A stretch of DNA of 64,000 nt from the NCBI RefSeq assembly GCF_034009455.1, contig NZ_CP125380.1, positions 1,715,001 through 1,779,000 on the forward strand, written 5' to 3'. The position numbers were made by a program, and so were the translations under genes. The notes beneath the pieces are model-generated. The model saw nothing but the letters and a program-made list of their open reading frames with translations. It ran no database searches and had not been told where the DNA came from. Of this stretch, positions 42,919 to 52,078 are shown in pieces; position 1 is the first letter of the stretch; each line of letters opens with the position of its first letter. The DNA is from Pseudomonas sp. P5_109 (GTDB lineage: Bacteria > Pseudomonadota > Gammaproteobacteria > Pseudomonadales > Pseudomonadaceae).

Positions 42919-44355
42919 ATGGCTTTAACCGTAAACACCAACATTGCGTCGATCACTACCCAGGGCAACCTGAACAAAGCTGGCGGCGCCCTGGCTACCT
43001 CCATGCAGCGCCTGTCTTCCGGCCTGCGTATCAACAGCGCTAAAGACGACGCTGCCGGCCTGCAAATCGCTAACCGCCTGACCAGCCAAATCAACGGTCT
43101 GGGCCAAGCTGTCAAGAACGTGAACGACGGTATCTCCATCGCTCAAACCGCTGAAGGCGCAATGCAGGCTTCGACCGACATCCTGCAGAAAATGCGTACC
43201 CTGGCCCTGTCCTCGGCTACCGGCTCCCTGAGCGCCGACGACCGTAAGTCGAACAACGACGAATACCAGGCTCTGACTTCGGAACTGACCCGTATTTCGC
43301 AAACCACTACTTTCGGCGGCCAGAAACTGCTGGACGGTTCGTACGGTACCAAGGCTATTCAAGTTGGTGCGAACGCCAACGAAACCATCAACATCAGCCT
43401 GGAAAACGTAGCGGCCAACAAGATTGGTTCGCAGCAAATCAAGAGCTCTGCGGTAACTCCAGCTGCTTTGGGTCTTGCTGCCGGTGACATCACCGTTACT
43501 GGTAACGGCCAGACCAAAAGTGTTTCTTACCTTGCTGGCGCCTCTGCCAAAGACATCGCTGCCCAGTTGAACGGTGCAGTGGGTGGCCTGACTGCCACTG
43601 CGAGCACTGAGGTTAAATTCTCTGTCGCTGCTGCAGCAGCAACCACTCCGGCAAACTTCTCCCTGGCTGTGGGCAACGGTAGCGCCGTCAAGTTTGTCGG
43701 CGTGACAGACACCGCCAGCCTGGCCGATCAGTTGAAGTCCAACTCCGCCAAGCTGGGCATCAGCGTCAACTATGACGAAGTCAACGGCACTCTGGAAGTG
43801 AAGTCCGACTCGGGCGAAAACCTGGTGTTCTCGGGTACCGATGCTGGTGCACAGGCCGCAATTGGTGTTGATGTTAAAGATGGTGCTGGTGCCTATGCCG
43901 GTACCTCTACTCCAATCCTCGACACAATGGTTGTAACCGGTCAGATCTCTCTGGATTCCGCCAAAGGTTACTCCCTGGGTGCTGGTGCTGCGGACGGTGT
44001 TACTCAACTGTTCGGTGCTGCAACTGTGTCGTCGACCAAAACCGCTATTTCCGACACCGACGTCACCGACGCTACCAACGCGCAAAACGCTCTGGCAGTT
44101 ATCGACAAGGCTATCGGCACCATCGACGGCGTTCGCTCGGGTCTGGGTGCTACCCAAAACCGTCTGACCACCACAGCCGACAACCTGCAGAACATCCAGA
44201 AGAACTCCACCGCTGCTCGTTCGACCGTGCAGGACGTGGACTTCGCTGCTGAAACTGCAGAGCTGACCAAGCAACAAACTCTGCAATCGGCTTCGACTGC
44301 CATCCTGTCGCAAGCTAACCAACTGCCATCCGCTGTGCTGAAGCTGCTTCAGTAA
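42919..44355 (+). CDS. fliC: Flagellin FliC
   Basis: A 478-residue flagellin. Conserved N- and C-terminal helices polymerise into the filament (starts MALTVNTNIASITTQ, ends STAILSQANQLPSAVLKLLQ), with a variable Ala/Gly/Thr-rich middle exposed on the surface. The flg22-like segment RLSSGLRINSAKDDAAGLQ (about residues 31-49) is intact. Codon use is strongly biased, as expected for a very highly expressed gene. A FliA promoter precedes it and a terminator follows. Confidence 0.96.
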   Translation: MALTVNTNIASITTQGNLNKAGGALATSMQRLSSGLRINSAKDDAAGLQIANRLTSQINGLGQAVKNVNDGISIAQTAEGAMQASTDILQKMRTLALSSATGSLSADDRKSNNDEYQALTSELTRISQTTTFGGQKLLDGSYGTKAIQVGANANETINISLENVAANKIGSQQIKSSAVTPAALGLAAGDITVTGNGQTKSVSYLAGASAKDIAAQLNGAVGGLTATASTEVKFSVAAAAATTPANFSLAVGNGSAVKFVGVTDTASLADQLKSNSAKLGISVNYDEVNGTLEVKSDSGENLVFSGTDAGAQAAIGVDVKDGAGAYAGTSTPILDTMVVTGQISLDSAKGYSLGAGAADGVTQLFGAATVSSTKTAISDTDVTDATNAQNALAVIDKAIGTIDGVRSGLGATQNRLTTTADNLQNIQKNSTAARSTVQDVDFAAETAELTKQQTLQSASTAILSQANQLPSAVLKLLQ

Positions 44356-44378
44356 TTTCAGCGTTTGGTAATTGACGG

Positions 44379-44405
44379 AAGGGCGCGTTTACGTGCCCTT
44401 TTGTC
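44379..44405 (+). terminator. Rho-independent terminator after fliC
   Basis: The stem AAGGGCGCG-TTTA-CGTGCCCTT (one G-U pair) is followed by TTG and further T's. Confidence 0.85.
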
Positions 44406-44429
44406 TTTTCCGTAATGAGGAGGTTGGAC

Positions 44430-44777
44430 ATGGATATGAGCATCAAGTTGAACCAGTCTTATCCATCGGTTGTGCCGCAAAACCCGCCAGCAGCCATTGA
44501 GCCGGCCAGCCGAACCAAAGTTGAGGCTATTGCGCCGGTGGCAACGGAACCGAAGCGTGATGAGCTGGAAAAGGCTGTTACTGATATTCGCGAATTTGTA
44601 CAAGCGAGTCAGCGCAAGCTGGATTTTTCCATTGATGATTCTACTGGACGGGTTGTGGTCAAAGTCATCGCCACCGAAAGTGGTGATGTGATTCGCCAGA
44701 TCCCTTCGGAAACTGCATTAAAACTGGCGCAAAGCCTGAGCCAAGCCAGCCACTTGTTGTTTGATGACAAAGTTTAA
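44430..44777 (+). CDS. flaG: FlaG family protein
   Basis: A 115-residue protein. The C-terminal half is the FlaG domain (LDFSIDDSTGRVVVKVIATESGDVIRQIP, given here as the DSTGRVVVKV and IRQIPSE core). FlaG influences filament length. ATG 44430 sits 6 nt after GAGGAGG. First gene of flaG-fliD-fliS-fliT. Confidence 0.9.
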   Translation: MDMSIKLNQSYPSVVPQNPPAAIEPASRTKVEAIAPVATEPKRDELEKAVTDIREFVQASQRKLDFSIDDSTGRVVVKVIATESGDVIRQIPSETALKLAQSLSQASHLLFDDKV

Positions 44778-44858
44778 GCTGGCATGAATTTTGTTGCTGT
44801 CTGCGTTTGAGGCGCCATTCGCCAAGAAAGCGGCGGCCACTGCATAAGGAGAAAGACG

Positions 44859-46247
44859 ATGGCGGGTTCAACGGTTAGTGGTATCGGCTCGAATATCGAT
44901 ACCCAGGCGATTGTTAAGTCTCTGGTTGACGCGGAAAAAGTGCCCAAGCAGACGCAGATCAACACTCAGACGTTGAAAGCAACTACCACGCTGTCGTCCC
45001 TCGGCAAGATCCAGGCGGCTCTGGATGCCTTCCGCGGCGCTTTGGCAAACATGGGTGCGGATAACAGTTTCCGCGGCATGATTACCTCATCCTCGGATGA
45101 AAAGGTCGCCACCATGACGGCGGGCAATGGTGCCTCTACGGGCAGTTTTGCGTTGGTAGTGACGCAGTTGGCGAGCGCCTCGAAGCTGTCGACCAGTACT
45201 TTTGCGGGCGGTACTTCGTCGGTGGTGAACAGTGGTTCGACGCCGACAACCTTGACGATTACGCAGTCGGGTAAAAACTATGACTTGAGTGTTCCGGCAG
45301 GGGCAACGCTGCAACAAGTGCGGGACTCAATCAATTCGCAATTTTCCACGTCCGGATTGAGTGCAAACATCCTGACGGATGCTACGGGTTCGCGGCTGGT
45401 GCTGACCTCTACGACCATGGGGGTGGGCTCGGATCTGACGCTATCGGGTAGCTCTGGTCTTGACGTTGGTGCAACAGTTATCGATCAGCCGAAAAACGCC
45501 TTGTACAGCATTGATGGCATTGATATGCAGTCCAAGACCAACACGATTGCCGAAGCGGTCAGTGGTGTGAGCATCAAGTTGTTGTCGGTTTCACCGACAG
45601 CTACCGGCGCACCCAAACCGACACCGACCACCATTTCAGTGGCTACCAGCAACTCGGCATTGAAGTCGGGTGTCAAAGGTTTTGTCGATACCTACAATGC
45701 TTTGGTGAAGGCAATAAGTGCCGAGACCAAAGTCACGATAGGGGCAGACGGTAATCCGGTTGCTGGTGCATTGACCGGTGATGCCTCGATGCGCACCCTG
45801 ATGAGTTCGTTGCGCAATGAGTTGAACTCGATGTCCGGCACGGGCACATTCAAATCAATCGCTCAATTCGGTATCAGTACGGATTCGACCACGGGTCTGC
45901 TGGTCATAGACGATAAGAAGTGGGACAAAGCGGTCGCGACCAATGCGGCGGACATCACCAGTATTTTCAATGGTGACAAAGGATTGCTGGCGCGCATGAC
46001 CACCGCTACGGATGGCATTGCAAAAGCCACTACCGGCGCGCTGGCTGAGCGTTCCAAATCCTTGACCGAAAGCCTGAACGATCTGAAGAAACAGCAAGAC
46101 ACTCTGGATGAGCGCATGACGCTTCTGCAGTCCAGTCTTTCGGCCAAATACAATGCCATGGACTCCCTGGTAGCCAAGCTTCGCGCCCAAAGCGACAGCA
46201 TCATGACCACGCTCAATGCCTTGAACAATCCGAAGTCCGATAACTGA
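44859..46247 (+). CDS. fliD: FliD, filament cap protein
   Basis: A 462-residue HAP2 protein. The N-terminal block SGIGSNIDTQAIVKSLVDAE and the C-terminal coiled-coil block LTESLNDLKKQQDTLDERM are typical. It forms the cap that guides flagellin assembly and can act in adhesion. An imperfect terminator-like hairpin follows at about 46262-46302. Confidence 0.94.
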   Translation: MAGSTVSGIGSNIDTQAIVKSLVDAEKVPKQTQINTQTLKATTTLSSLGKIQAALDAFRGALANMGADNSFRGMITSSSDEKVATMTAGNGASTGSFALVVTQLASASKLSTSTFAGGTSSVVNSGSTPTTLTITQSGKNYDLSVPAGATLQQVRDSINSQFSTSGLSANILTDATGSRLVLTSTTMGVGSDLTLSGSSGLDVGATVIDQPKNALYSIDGIDMQSKTNTIAEAVSGVSIKLLSVSPTATGAPKPTPTTISVATSNSALKSGVKGFVDTYNALVKAISAETKVTIGADGNPVAGALTGDASMRTLMSSLRNELNSMSGTGTFKSIAQFGISTDSTTGLLVIDDKKWDKAVATNAADITSIFNGDKGLLARMTTATDGIAKATTGALAERSKSLTESLNDLKKQQDTLDERMTLLQSSLSAKYNAMDSLVAKLRAQSDSIMTTLNALNNPKSDN

Positions 46248-46400
46248 CTCGGTTCAGGCATAAAAAGCCCAGGCAGTCTGCAATGACGGTGTCTGGGTTT
46301 TTTCATTGGTGATGGGCTGCATTAAAGTTATGTGTCGATCAGTCGACATAAAGACCAGAGCCTTCCCTTTTTCAGTAGTTGTCTGTCACGAGGTAGAACC

Positions 46401-46790
46401 ATGAACCCCATGAGAGCCCTTCGCCAATATCAGAAGGTCAATTCCCATGCCCAGATCTCTGAAGCCAGCCCACATCGGCTGGTGCAAATGCTGATGGAGG
46501 GTGGCCTGGACCGGATGGCTCAAGCCAAGGGCGCTCTAGAGCGTGGCGATATTGCGCATAAGGGGTTGATGCTGGGCAAGGCCACAGACATCCTCATCGG
46601 GCTCCGCGACGGTCTGAATCCGGAGAAAACCGAGGATCCCGCATCTGTCCAGCAGCTTGATAGCTTGTATGCCTACATGACGAATCGCTTGATGGAAGCG
46701 AACACAAGTAACGATACCGCGATCATCGACGAAGTATCGGGTTTGCTCGAAACCCTGAAAAGCGGTTGGGACGCAATTGCCAATCAATAG
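46401..46790 (+). CDS. fliS: FliS, flagellin export chaperone
   Basis: A 129-residue helical chaperone (MNPMRALRQYQKVNSHAQISEASPH..., with YQKV and LVQMLMEGGLDRM typical). It binds the flagellin C-terminus before export. ATG 46401 is preferred over an upstream in-frame start at 46332, as GAGG precedes it. Confidence 0.94.
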   Translation: MNPMRALRQYQKVNSHAQISEASPHRLVQMLMEGGLDRMAQAKGALERGDIAHKGLMLGKATDILIGLRDGLNPEKTEDPASVQQLDSLYAYMTNRLMEANTSNDTAIIDEVSGLLETLKSGWDAIANQ

Positions 46791-46814
46791 GCCTGCGGGT
46801 CTGAGGATGACGTC

Positions 46815-47111
46815 ATGAGTCAAGCACTGCAGCGGATTGAAGAAACGCGCGAAGCTTTGGTCGATGCCTTGGCGGAGAGAAACTGGGAGGCCATTGGCGA
46901 GTTGGACGCAGCCTGTCGCGAATGTGTCGACGAAGTGCTCAGCGAAGTGCCGATCGACGAAGAGGCGCTGCGGGCTAATCTGGAAGGGTTGCTGGCCGTT
47001 TACAAAGAGCTGTTGAGCGCAACCACGGTCGAGCGTCAGGCGATAGTCGATGAGATGTCGCAGATCAATCAAGCGCGCAACGCGGCAAAGGTTTACCATC
47101 TGTTTGGTTAA
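46815..47111 (+). CDS. fliT: FliT-like flagellar chaperone
   Basis: A 98-residue all-helical acidic protein after fliS, the position of FliT (fleP region in P. aeruginosa). FliT proteins chaperone FliD. Sequence similarity in this family is low, so the call rests on size, helix content and position. Confidence 0.75.
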   Translation: MSQALQRIEETREALVDALAERNWEAIGELDAACRECVDEVLSEVPIDEEALRANLEGLLAVYKELLSATTVERQAIVDEMSQINQARNAAKVYHLFG

Positions 47112-47283
47112 TTAACCCTAAGTTAATCCAGACATGTGCGCCATAAATTTGACTGTGCACGGTTTTTTGACTTAACTAGTGGCTGGTTCCAGATTTCAGT
47201 CGTCTTCAGGCATAACGTGTCTGCAAGCGTCTAGCTTGCCCCAGCATTTTGGGCATTGAGTTGACTAGGGAAGTTGCTATTGC

Positions 47284-48759
47284 ATGTGGCGTGAAACCAA
47301 AATTCTGCTGATTGATGACGATAGCGTCCGCCGCCGCGACCTGGCGGTGATTTTAAATTTTCTCGGTGAAGAAAATTTACCCTGCGGTAGCCATGACTGG
47401 CAGCAGGCTGTCGGCTCTTTGTCGTCAAGTCGTGAAGTAATCTGCGTCCTCATCGGGACGGTCAATGCTCCTGGTGCACTTCTGGGCTTGCTAAAGACAC
47501 TCTCGACCTGGGATGAGTTCCTTCCGGTTTTGTTAATGGGCGATAATTCTTCCATTGACCTGCCGGAAGACCAGCGTCGTCGGGTACTTTCGACCCTCGA
47601 AATGCCGCCCAGCTACAGCAAGTTGCTCGATTCGCTGCACCGTGCCCAGGTCTATCGCGAGATGTACGACCAGGCCCGCGAGCGCGGTCGTCATCGCGAA
47701 CCCAATCTTTTCCGCAGTCTTGTCGGCACCAGCCGGGCGATCCAACACGTCCGCCAGATGATGCAGCAAGTCGCCGACACCGATGCCAGCGTGCTGATTC
47801 TCGGTGAGTCCGGCACCGGCAAGGAAGTGGTTGCGCGCAACCTGCATTACCATTCCAAGCGCCGCGAAGCGCCGTTCGTGCCGGTCAACTGCGGGGCGAT
47901 CCCGGCCGAGTTGCTGGAAAGTGAATTGTTCGGTCATGAGAAGGGCGCCTTCACCGGGGCGATCACCAGCCGTGCCGGTCGATTCGAGCTGGCCAATGGC
48001 GGCACCCTGTTCCTTGATGAAATCGGCGACATGCCGCTGCCAATGCAGGTCAAGTTGCTGCGCGTGTTGCAGGAGCGCACCTTCGAGCGCGTGGGCAGCA
48101 ACAAGACCCAGAGCGTCGACGTGCGCATCATTGCGGCGACCCACAAGAATCTCGAAAGCATGATCGAGATCGGCACCTTCCGCGAAGACCTGTACTACCG
48201 CCTGAATGTGTTCCCGATCGAAATGGCGCCGCTGCGTGAGCGTGTCGAGGACATTCCGCTGCTGATGAACGAGCTGATCTCGCGCATGGAGCACGAGAAG
48301 CGCGGTTCGATCCGTTTCAACTCGGCGGCGATCATGTCGCTGTGCCGGCATGGCTGGCCAGGCAACGTCCGCGAACTGGCCAACCTGGTGGAGCGCATGG
48401 CGATCATGCATCCATACGGGGTGATCGGCGTGATCGAACTGCCGAAGAAATTCCGCTACGTCGACGATGAAGACGAGCAACTGGTCGACAGCCTGCGCAG
48501 CGATCTGGAAGAACGCGTGGCCATCAACGGACATACGCAGGACTTCACGGCCAACGCCATGTTGCCGCCGGAGGGCCTGGACCTGAAGGACTACCTCGGT
48601 GGTCTGGAGCAAGGGTTGATTCAGCAGGCGCTGGATGATGCCAATGGCATTGTGGCGCGCGCGGCCGAGCGCCTGCGCATTCGTCGTACCACGCTGGTGG
48701 AGAAGATGCGCAAGTACGGCATGAGCCGTCGTGATGGGGATGAACAGGCGGATGATTGA
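47284..48759 (+). CDS. fleQ: FleQ, master flagellar regulator and c-di-GMP sensor
   Basis: A 491-residue sigma54 activator. The N-terminal receiver-like domain lacks the phosphoacceptor Asp. The AAA+ domain has Walker A GESGTGK (174-180) and an intact GAFTGA, followed by a Fis-type helix-turn-helix ([19 protein letters not shown]). The c-di-GMP-binding LFRS motif is at 142-145, with R185-N186 also kept, the same positions as in P. aeruginosa FleQ. It activates class II flagellar operons and represses exopolysaccharide genes. Confidence 0.96.
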   Translation: MWRETKILLIDDDSVRRRDLAVILNFLGEENLPCGSHDWQQAVGSLSSSREVICVLIGTVNAPGALLGLLKTLSTWDEFLPVLLMGDNSSIDLPEDQRRRVLSTLEMPPSYSKLLDSLHRAQVYREMYDQARERGRHREPNLFRSLVGTSRAIQHVRQMMQQVADTDASVLILGESGTGKEVVARNLHYHSKRREAPFVPVNCGAIPAELLESELFGHEKGAFTGAITSRAGRFELANGGTLFLDEIGDMPLPMQVKLLRVLQERTFERVGSNKTQSVDVRIIAATHKNLESMIEIGTFREDLYYRLNVFPIEMAPLRERVEDIPLLMNELISRMEHEKRGSIRFNSAAIMSLCRHGWPGNVRELANLVERMAIMHPYGVIGVIELPKKFRYVDDEDEQLVDSLRSDLEERVAINGHTQDFTANAMLPPEGLDLKDYLGGLEQGLIQQALDDANGIVARAAERLRIRRTTLVEKMRKYGMSRRDGDEQADD

Positions 48760-48797
48760 CGCCTGTTTTTCAATCCATTCATTTATAACAAGTTTTT

Positions 48798-48818
48798 TTT
48801 AGGCACGGGTATTGCTAC
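48798..48818 (+). promoter_or_regulatory. Sigma54 promoter upstream of fleS
   Basis: AGGCACGGGTATTGCTA: GG (48802-48803), 10 nt, GC (48814-48815). It lies 55 nt before fleS, which is FleQ-activated in pseudomonads. Confidence 0.8.
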
Positions 48819-48869
48819 ATCCCTCGCAACGTTCCGTTTCACTGACGGTCAGCCAAGCGAGAGAGCACA

Positions 48870-50081
48870 ATGCCCCAAGCCGCCCAGATGTCACCTGTCC
48901 CTGATGCAAGCGGACAACCGTCGTCCGTAGAACAGGCGAGTCGGCTGGGTCTTGAGCAGGCATTCGCGCTGTTCAATCAGATGTCCAGTCAGTTGACCGA
49001 CTCCTACAGCATGCTTGAAGCCCGGGTGACCGAGCTCAAGGGTGAACTGGCGGTGGTCAGCGCCCAGCGCATGCAGGAGCTGGCGGAAAAAGAACGCCTG
49101 GCCAACCGTCTGCAAAACCTCCTCGATCTGTTACCTGGCGGTGTCATCGTCATTGATGCCCAGGGCATCGTGCGCGAAGCCAATCCGGCGGCGTGCGAGT
49201 TGCTGGGGCTGCCGCTGGAAGGTGAGTTGTGGCGTCGCGTCATTGCCCGCAGTTTTGCCCCGCGCGAAGACGATGGTCATGAAGTCTCCCTCAAGGATGG
49301 CCGGCGTCTGTCGATCGCCACGCGCTCGCTGGACGCCGAGCCCGGCCAGTTGGTGTTGCTCAATGACCTGACTGAAACCCGCCATCTGCAGGATCAGCTG
49401 GCTCGGCATGAGCGTCTGTCGTCGCTGGGGCGCATGGTCGCTTCGTTGGCTCATCAGATACGCACGCCGTTGTCCGCCGCGTTGCTGTACGCCAGTCATC
49501 TGACCGAGCAAGAGCTGCCAGTCGCTACCCAGCAGCGCTTTGCCGGGCGCCTCAAGGAGCGCCTGCACGAGCTCGAACACCAGGTTCGCGACATGCTGGT
49601 ATTTGCTCGTGGCGAGTTGCCGCTGACCGACCGCGTAACCCCGGGCCAACTGATGCAATCGCTGCAGGCAGCCGCGCTGACCCACGTGCAGGATCTGCCG
49701 ATCCGCTGGCAGTGCGACAGTCATTCGGGGGAGTTGCTGTGCAATCGCGACACCCTGGTGGGCGCGATCCTCAACCTGATCGAAAACGCCATTCAGGCCA
49801 GTGCCGGTCAATTGCGTCTGAAGATTCACCTCTATACCCGCGGCAACGACCTGCGCCTGTGCGTCAGTGACAGTGGCTCGGGTATCGGTGCCGCCGTCCT
49901 GGCGCGATTGGGCGAGCCCTTTTTCACCACCAAGACCACCGGCACCGGTCTTGGTTTGACCGTGGTCAAAGCCGTGGCGCGTGCTCATCAGGGAGAATTG
50001 CACCTGCGTTCGCGGCTCGGTCGCGGCACTTGCGCGCAGGTGATCCTGCCGCTGTTCAGCAGCGCTCAGGGAACGGAGTGA
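48870..50081 (+). CDS. fleS: FleS, flagellar sensor histidine kinase
   Basis: A 403-residue soluble kinase without membrane segments. A PAS domain (about 85-165) is followed by the phosphoacceptor region MVASLAHQIRTPLSAALLY and an ATPase domain (NLIENAIQAS, DSGSGIG, TGTGLGLTVVK). It partners FleR and ends 5 nt before it. Confidence 0.95.
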   Translation: MPQAAQMSPVPDASGQPSSVEQASRLGLEQAFALFNQMSSQLTDSYSMLEARVTELKGELAVVSAQRMQELAEKERLANRLQNLLDLLPGGVIVIDAQGIVREANPAACELLGLPLEGELWRRVIARSFAPREDDGHEVSLKDGRRLSIATRSLDAEPGQLVLLNDLTETRHLQDQLARHERLSSLGRMVASLAHQIRTPLSAALLYASHLTEQELPVATQQRFAGRLKERLHELEHQVRDMLVFARGELPLTDRVTPGQLMQSLQAAALTHVQDLPIRWQCDSHSGELLCNRDTLVGAILNLIENAIQASAGQLRLKIHLYTRGNDLRLCVSDSGSGIGAAVLARLGEPFFTTKTTGTGLGLTVVKAVARAHQGELHLRSRLGRGTCAQVILPLFSSAQGTE

Positions 50082-50086
50082 GACAA

Positions 50087-51472
50087 ATGGGTATCAAGGT
50101 TTTATTGGTCGAGGATGACCGCGCGTTGCGCGAGGCACTGGCGGATACGCTGTTGCTCGCGGGGCACGATTACGCGGCGGTGGGTTCAGCGGAGGAGGCC
50201 CTGGCTGCTGTCGGTGGCGAGGCCTTCAGCCTGGTGATCAGCGACGTCAACATGCCGGGCATGGACGGCCACCAGTTGCTGGGGCTGTTGCGAGCGCGGC
50301 AGCCGCAATTGCCGGTGTTGCTGATGACGGCTCACGGTGCGGTCGAGCGTGCGGTCGATGCGATGCGCCAAGGGGCGGCGGATTACCTGGTCAAGCCATT
50401 CGAGCCCAAGGCGTTGCTTGATCTGGTGGCACGTCATGCCCAGGGCAATCTCGGCCCGACCGAGAGCGAGGGGCCGGTTGCGTTCGAGCCAGCGAGCGCG
50501 CAGCTGCTCGAATTGGCGGCGCGGGTCGCGCGCAGCGATTCCACGGTGCTGATTTCGGGCGAGTCGGGCACGGGCAAGGAAGTGCTGGCACGTTACATCC
50601 ATCAGTATTCTCATCGCGCCAGTCAGCCGTTCATTGCGATCAACTGCGCGGCGATCCCGGACAACATGCTCGAAGCGACCTTGTTTGGTCACGAGAAGGG
50701 CTCCTTCACCGGCGCCATTGCCGCGCAAGCCGGCAAGTTCGAGCAGGCCGACGGCGGCACCATTCTGCTCGATGAAATTTCCGAAATGCCTTTAGGGCTC
50801 CAGGCCAAACTGCTGCGCGTGCTGCAAGAGCGCGAGGTCGAAAGGGTTGGGGCGCGCAAACCGATCACCCTGGATATTCGTGTGGTCGCGACCACCAATC
50901 GCGACCTGGCGGGTGAGGTGGCGGCGGGGCGCTTCCGCGAGGATCTGTATTATCGCCTGTCGGTGTTTCCCCTGGCCTGGCGTCCGCTGCGCGAGCGCAC
51001 CGCCGACATCCTGCCGCTGGCCGAGCGTCTGCTGGCCAAGTACGTCAATAAAATGAAGCATTCGGCTGCCAGGCTGTCGCCCGAGGCCCAGGCGTGCCTG
51101 ATCGGTTACCCGTGGCCAGGCAACGTGCGTGAGCTGGACAACGCAATCCAGCGTGCGCTGATTCTGCAACAGGGTGGCTTGATCCAGCCGCAGGACTTCT
51201 GCCTGGCCGGGCCGGTGGCCTGCGCTCCATTGCCTGCGTTGGCTGTGGCGCCAGTGCGTGCTGTGGAAATCGAGTCCGAATCGGCCGGTGCGCTGGGTGA
51301 TGACCTGCGTCGCCGTGAGTTCCAGATGATCGTCGATACCCTGCGCGCCGAGCGCGGTCGCCGCAAAGAGGCGGCCGAGCGCCTGGGGATCAGCCCGCGA
51401 ACCCTGCGCTACAAGCTGGCGCAGATGCGCGACGCCGGCATGGATGTGGAAGCGTATCTGTTCGCCACCTGA
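50087..51472 (+). CDS. fleR: FleR, sigma54-dependent flagellar response regulator
   Basis: A 461-residue NtrC-type regulator. The receiver Asp lies in VISDVNMPGMDG, the AAA+ domain has GESGTGKE and a GSFTGA variant of GAFTGA, and the C-terminus is a helix-turn-helix (RRKEAAERLGISPRTLRYKL). It activates class III flagellar genes. ATG 50087 follows the fleS stop. Confidence 0.95.
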   Translation: MGIKVLLVEDDRALREALADTLLLAGHDYAAVGSAEEALAAVGGEAFSLVISDVNMPGMDGHQLLGLLRARQPQLPVLLMTAHGAVERAVDAMRQGAADYLVKPFEPKALLDLVARHAQGNLGPTESEGPVAFEPASAQLLELAARVARSDSTVLISGESGTGKEVLARYIHQYSHRASQPFIAINCAAIPDNMLEATLFGHEKGSFTGAIAAQAGKFEQADGGTILLDEISEMPLGLQAKLLRVLQEREVERVGARKPITLDIRVVATTNRDLAGEVAAGRFREDLYYRLSVFPLAWRPLRERTADILPLAERLLAKYVNKMKHSAARLSPEAQACLIGYPWPGNVRELDNAIQRALILQQGGLIQPQDFCLAGPVACAPLPALAVAPVRAVEIESESAGALGDDLRRREFQMIVDTLRAERGRRKEAAERLGISPRTLRYKLAQMRDAGMDVEAYLFAT

Positions 51473-51498
51473 AAGTTGACGGAATCAACACCGATCTA

Positions 51499-51593
51499 AA
51501 TGTGGGAGCGGGCTTGCTCGCGAATACGGTTTTCCATTCAACAGAGATGCTGGCTGGTCTACAGCTTTCGCGAGCAAGCCCGCTCCCACATTT
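51499..51593. repeat. REP palindrome pair (GGGAGCGGGCTTGCTCGCGAA class)
   Basis: AAATGTGGGAGCGGGCTTGC and its inverted copy lie between fleR and fliE. Confidence 0.9.
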
Positions 51594-51656
51594 GTTTGGC
51601 GGTGGTTCACGATTGAGCAAAGCCCGGAATTGGCTTTTGTTTGGAGCAGCCACGGA

Positions 51657-51676
51657 GCTGGCACCCTTGTTGCTAA
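51657..51676 (+). promoter_or_regulatory. Sigma54 promoter upstream of fliE
   Basis: TGGCACCCTTGTTGCT is an excellent -24/-12 element (GG 51660-51661, 10 nt, GC 51672-51673), 62 nt before the fliE start. Confidence 0.88.
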
Positions 51677-51735
51677 CACCTCATTACCCGCCGAGTGAGC
51701 GTCAAAAAATTGCGGGCCGCCAACGAGAGTAGATC

Positions 51736-52062
51736 ATGAGCCAAGGTATTGAATTCAATCGGTTGATGCTGGATATGCGCGCCATGCAAATGGATGCCAT
51801 GTCTGCGCCGAAATCGACTGCCGTCCCTGAAGTGGCGGGCAGCAGCTTTTCTGACATGCTCGGCCAGGCCGTCAATAAAGTGAACGACACCCAACAGGCT
51901 TCCACTCAGTTGGCCAGCGCCTTCGAAATCGGCAAGAGCGGTGTCGACCTCACGGACGTGATGATCTCCTCGCAGAAGGCCAGCGTGTCGTTCCAGGCAT
52001 TGACCCAGGTGCGCAACAAGCTGGTTCAGGCCTACCAAGACATCATGCAGATGCCGGTTTAA
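51736..52062 (+). CDS. fliE: FliE, MS-ring/rod adapter
   Basis: A 108-residue protein with the conserved C-terminal helices ([37 protein letters not shown]). It links the MS ring to the rod. First gene of fliEFGHIJ. Confidence 0.95.
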   Translation: MSQGIEFNRLMLDMRAMQMDAMSAPKSTAVPEVAGSSFSDMLGQAVNKVNDTQQASTQLASAFEIGKSGVDLTDVMISSQKASVSFQALTQVRNKLVQAYQDIMQMPV

Positions 52063-52078
52063 AGGACGAGATTGAGTC

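Noticed and set aside
42925..44322. A 465-codon minus-strand ORF covering fliC
   Set aside because: It is the mirror of a strongly codon-biased flagellin gene, where rare stops on the opposite strand are expected. No protein features.
44778..44858. Sigma54 promoter before fliD (TGGCATGAATTTTGTTGC)
   Set aside because: The GG and GC are 13 nt apart instead of 10.
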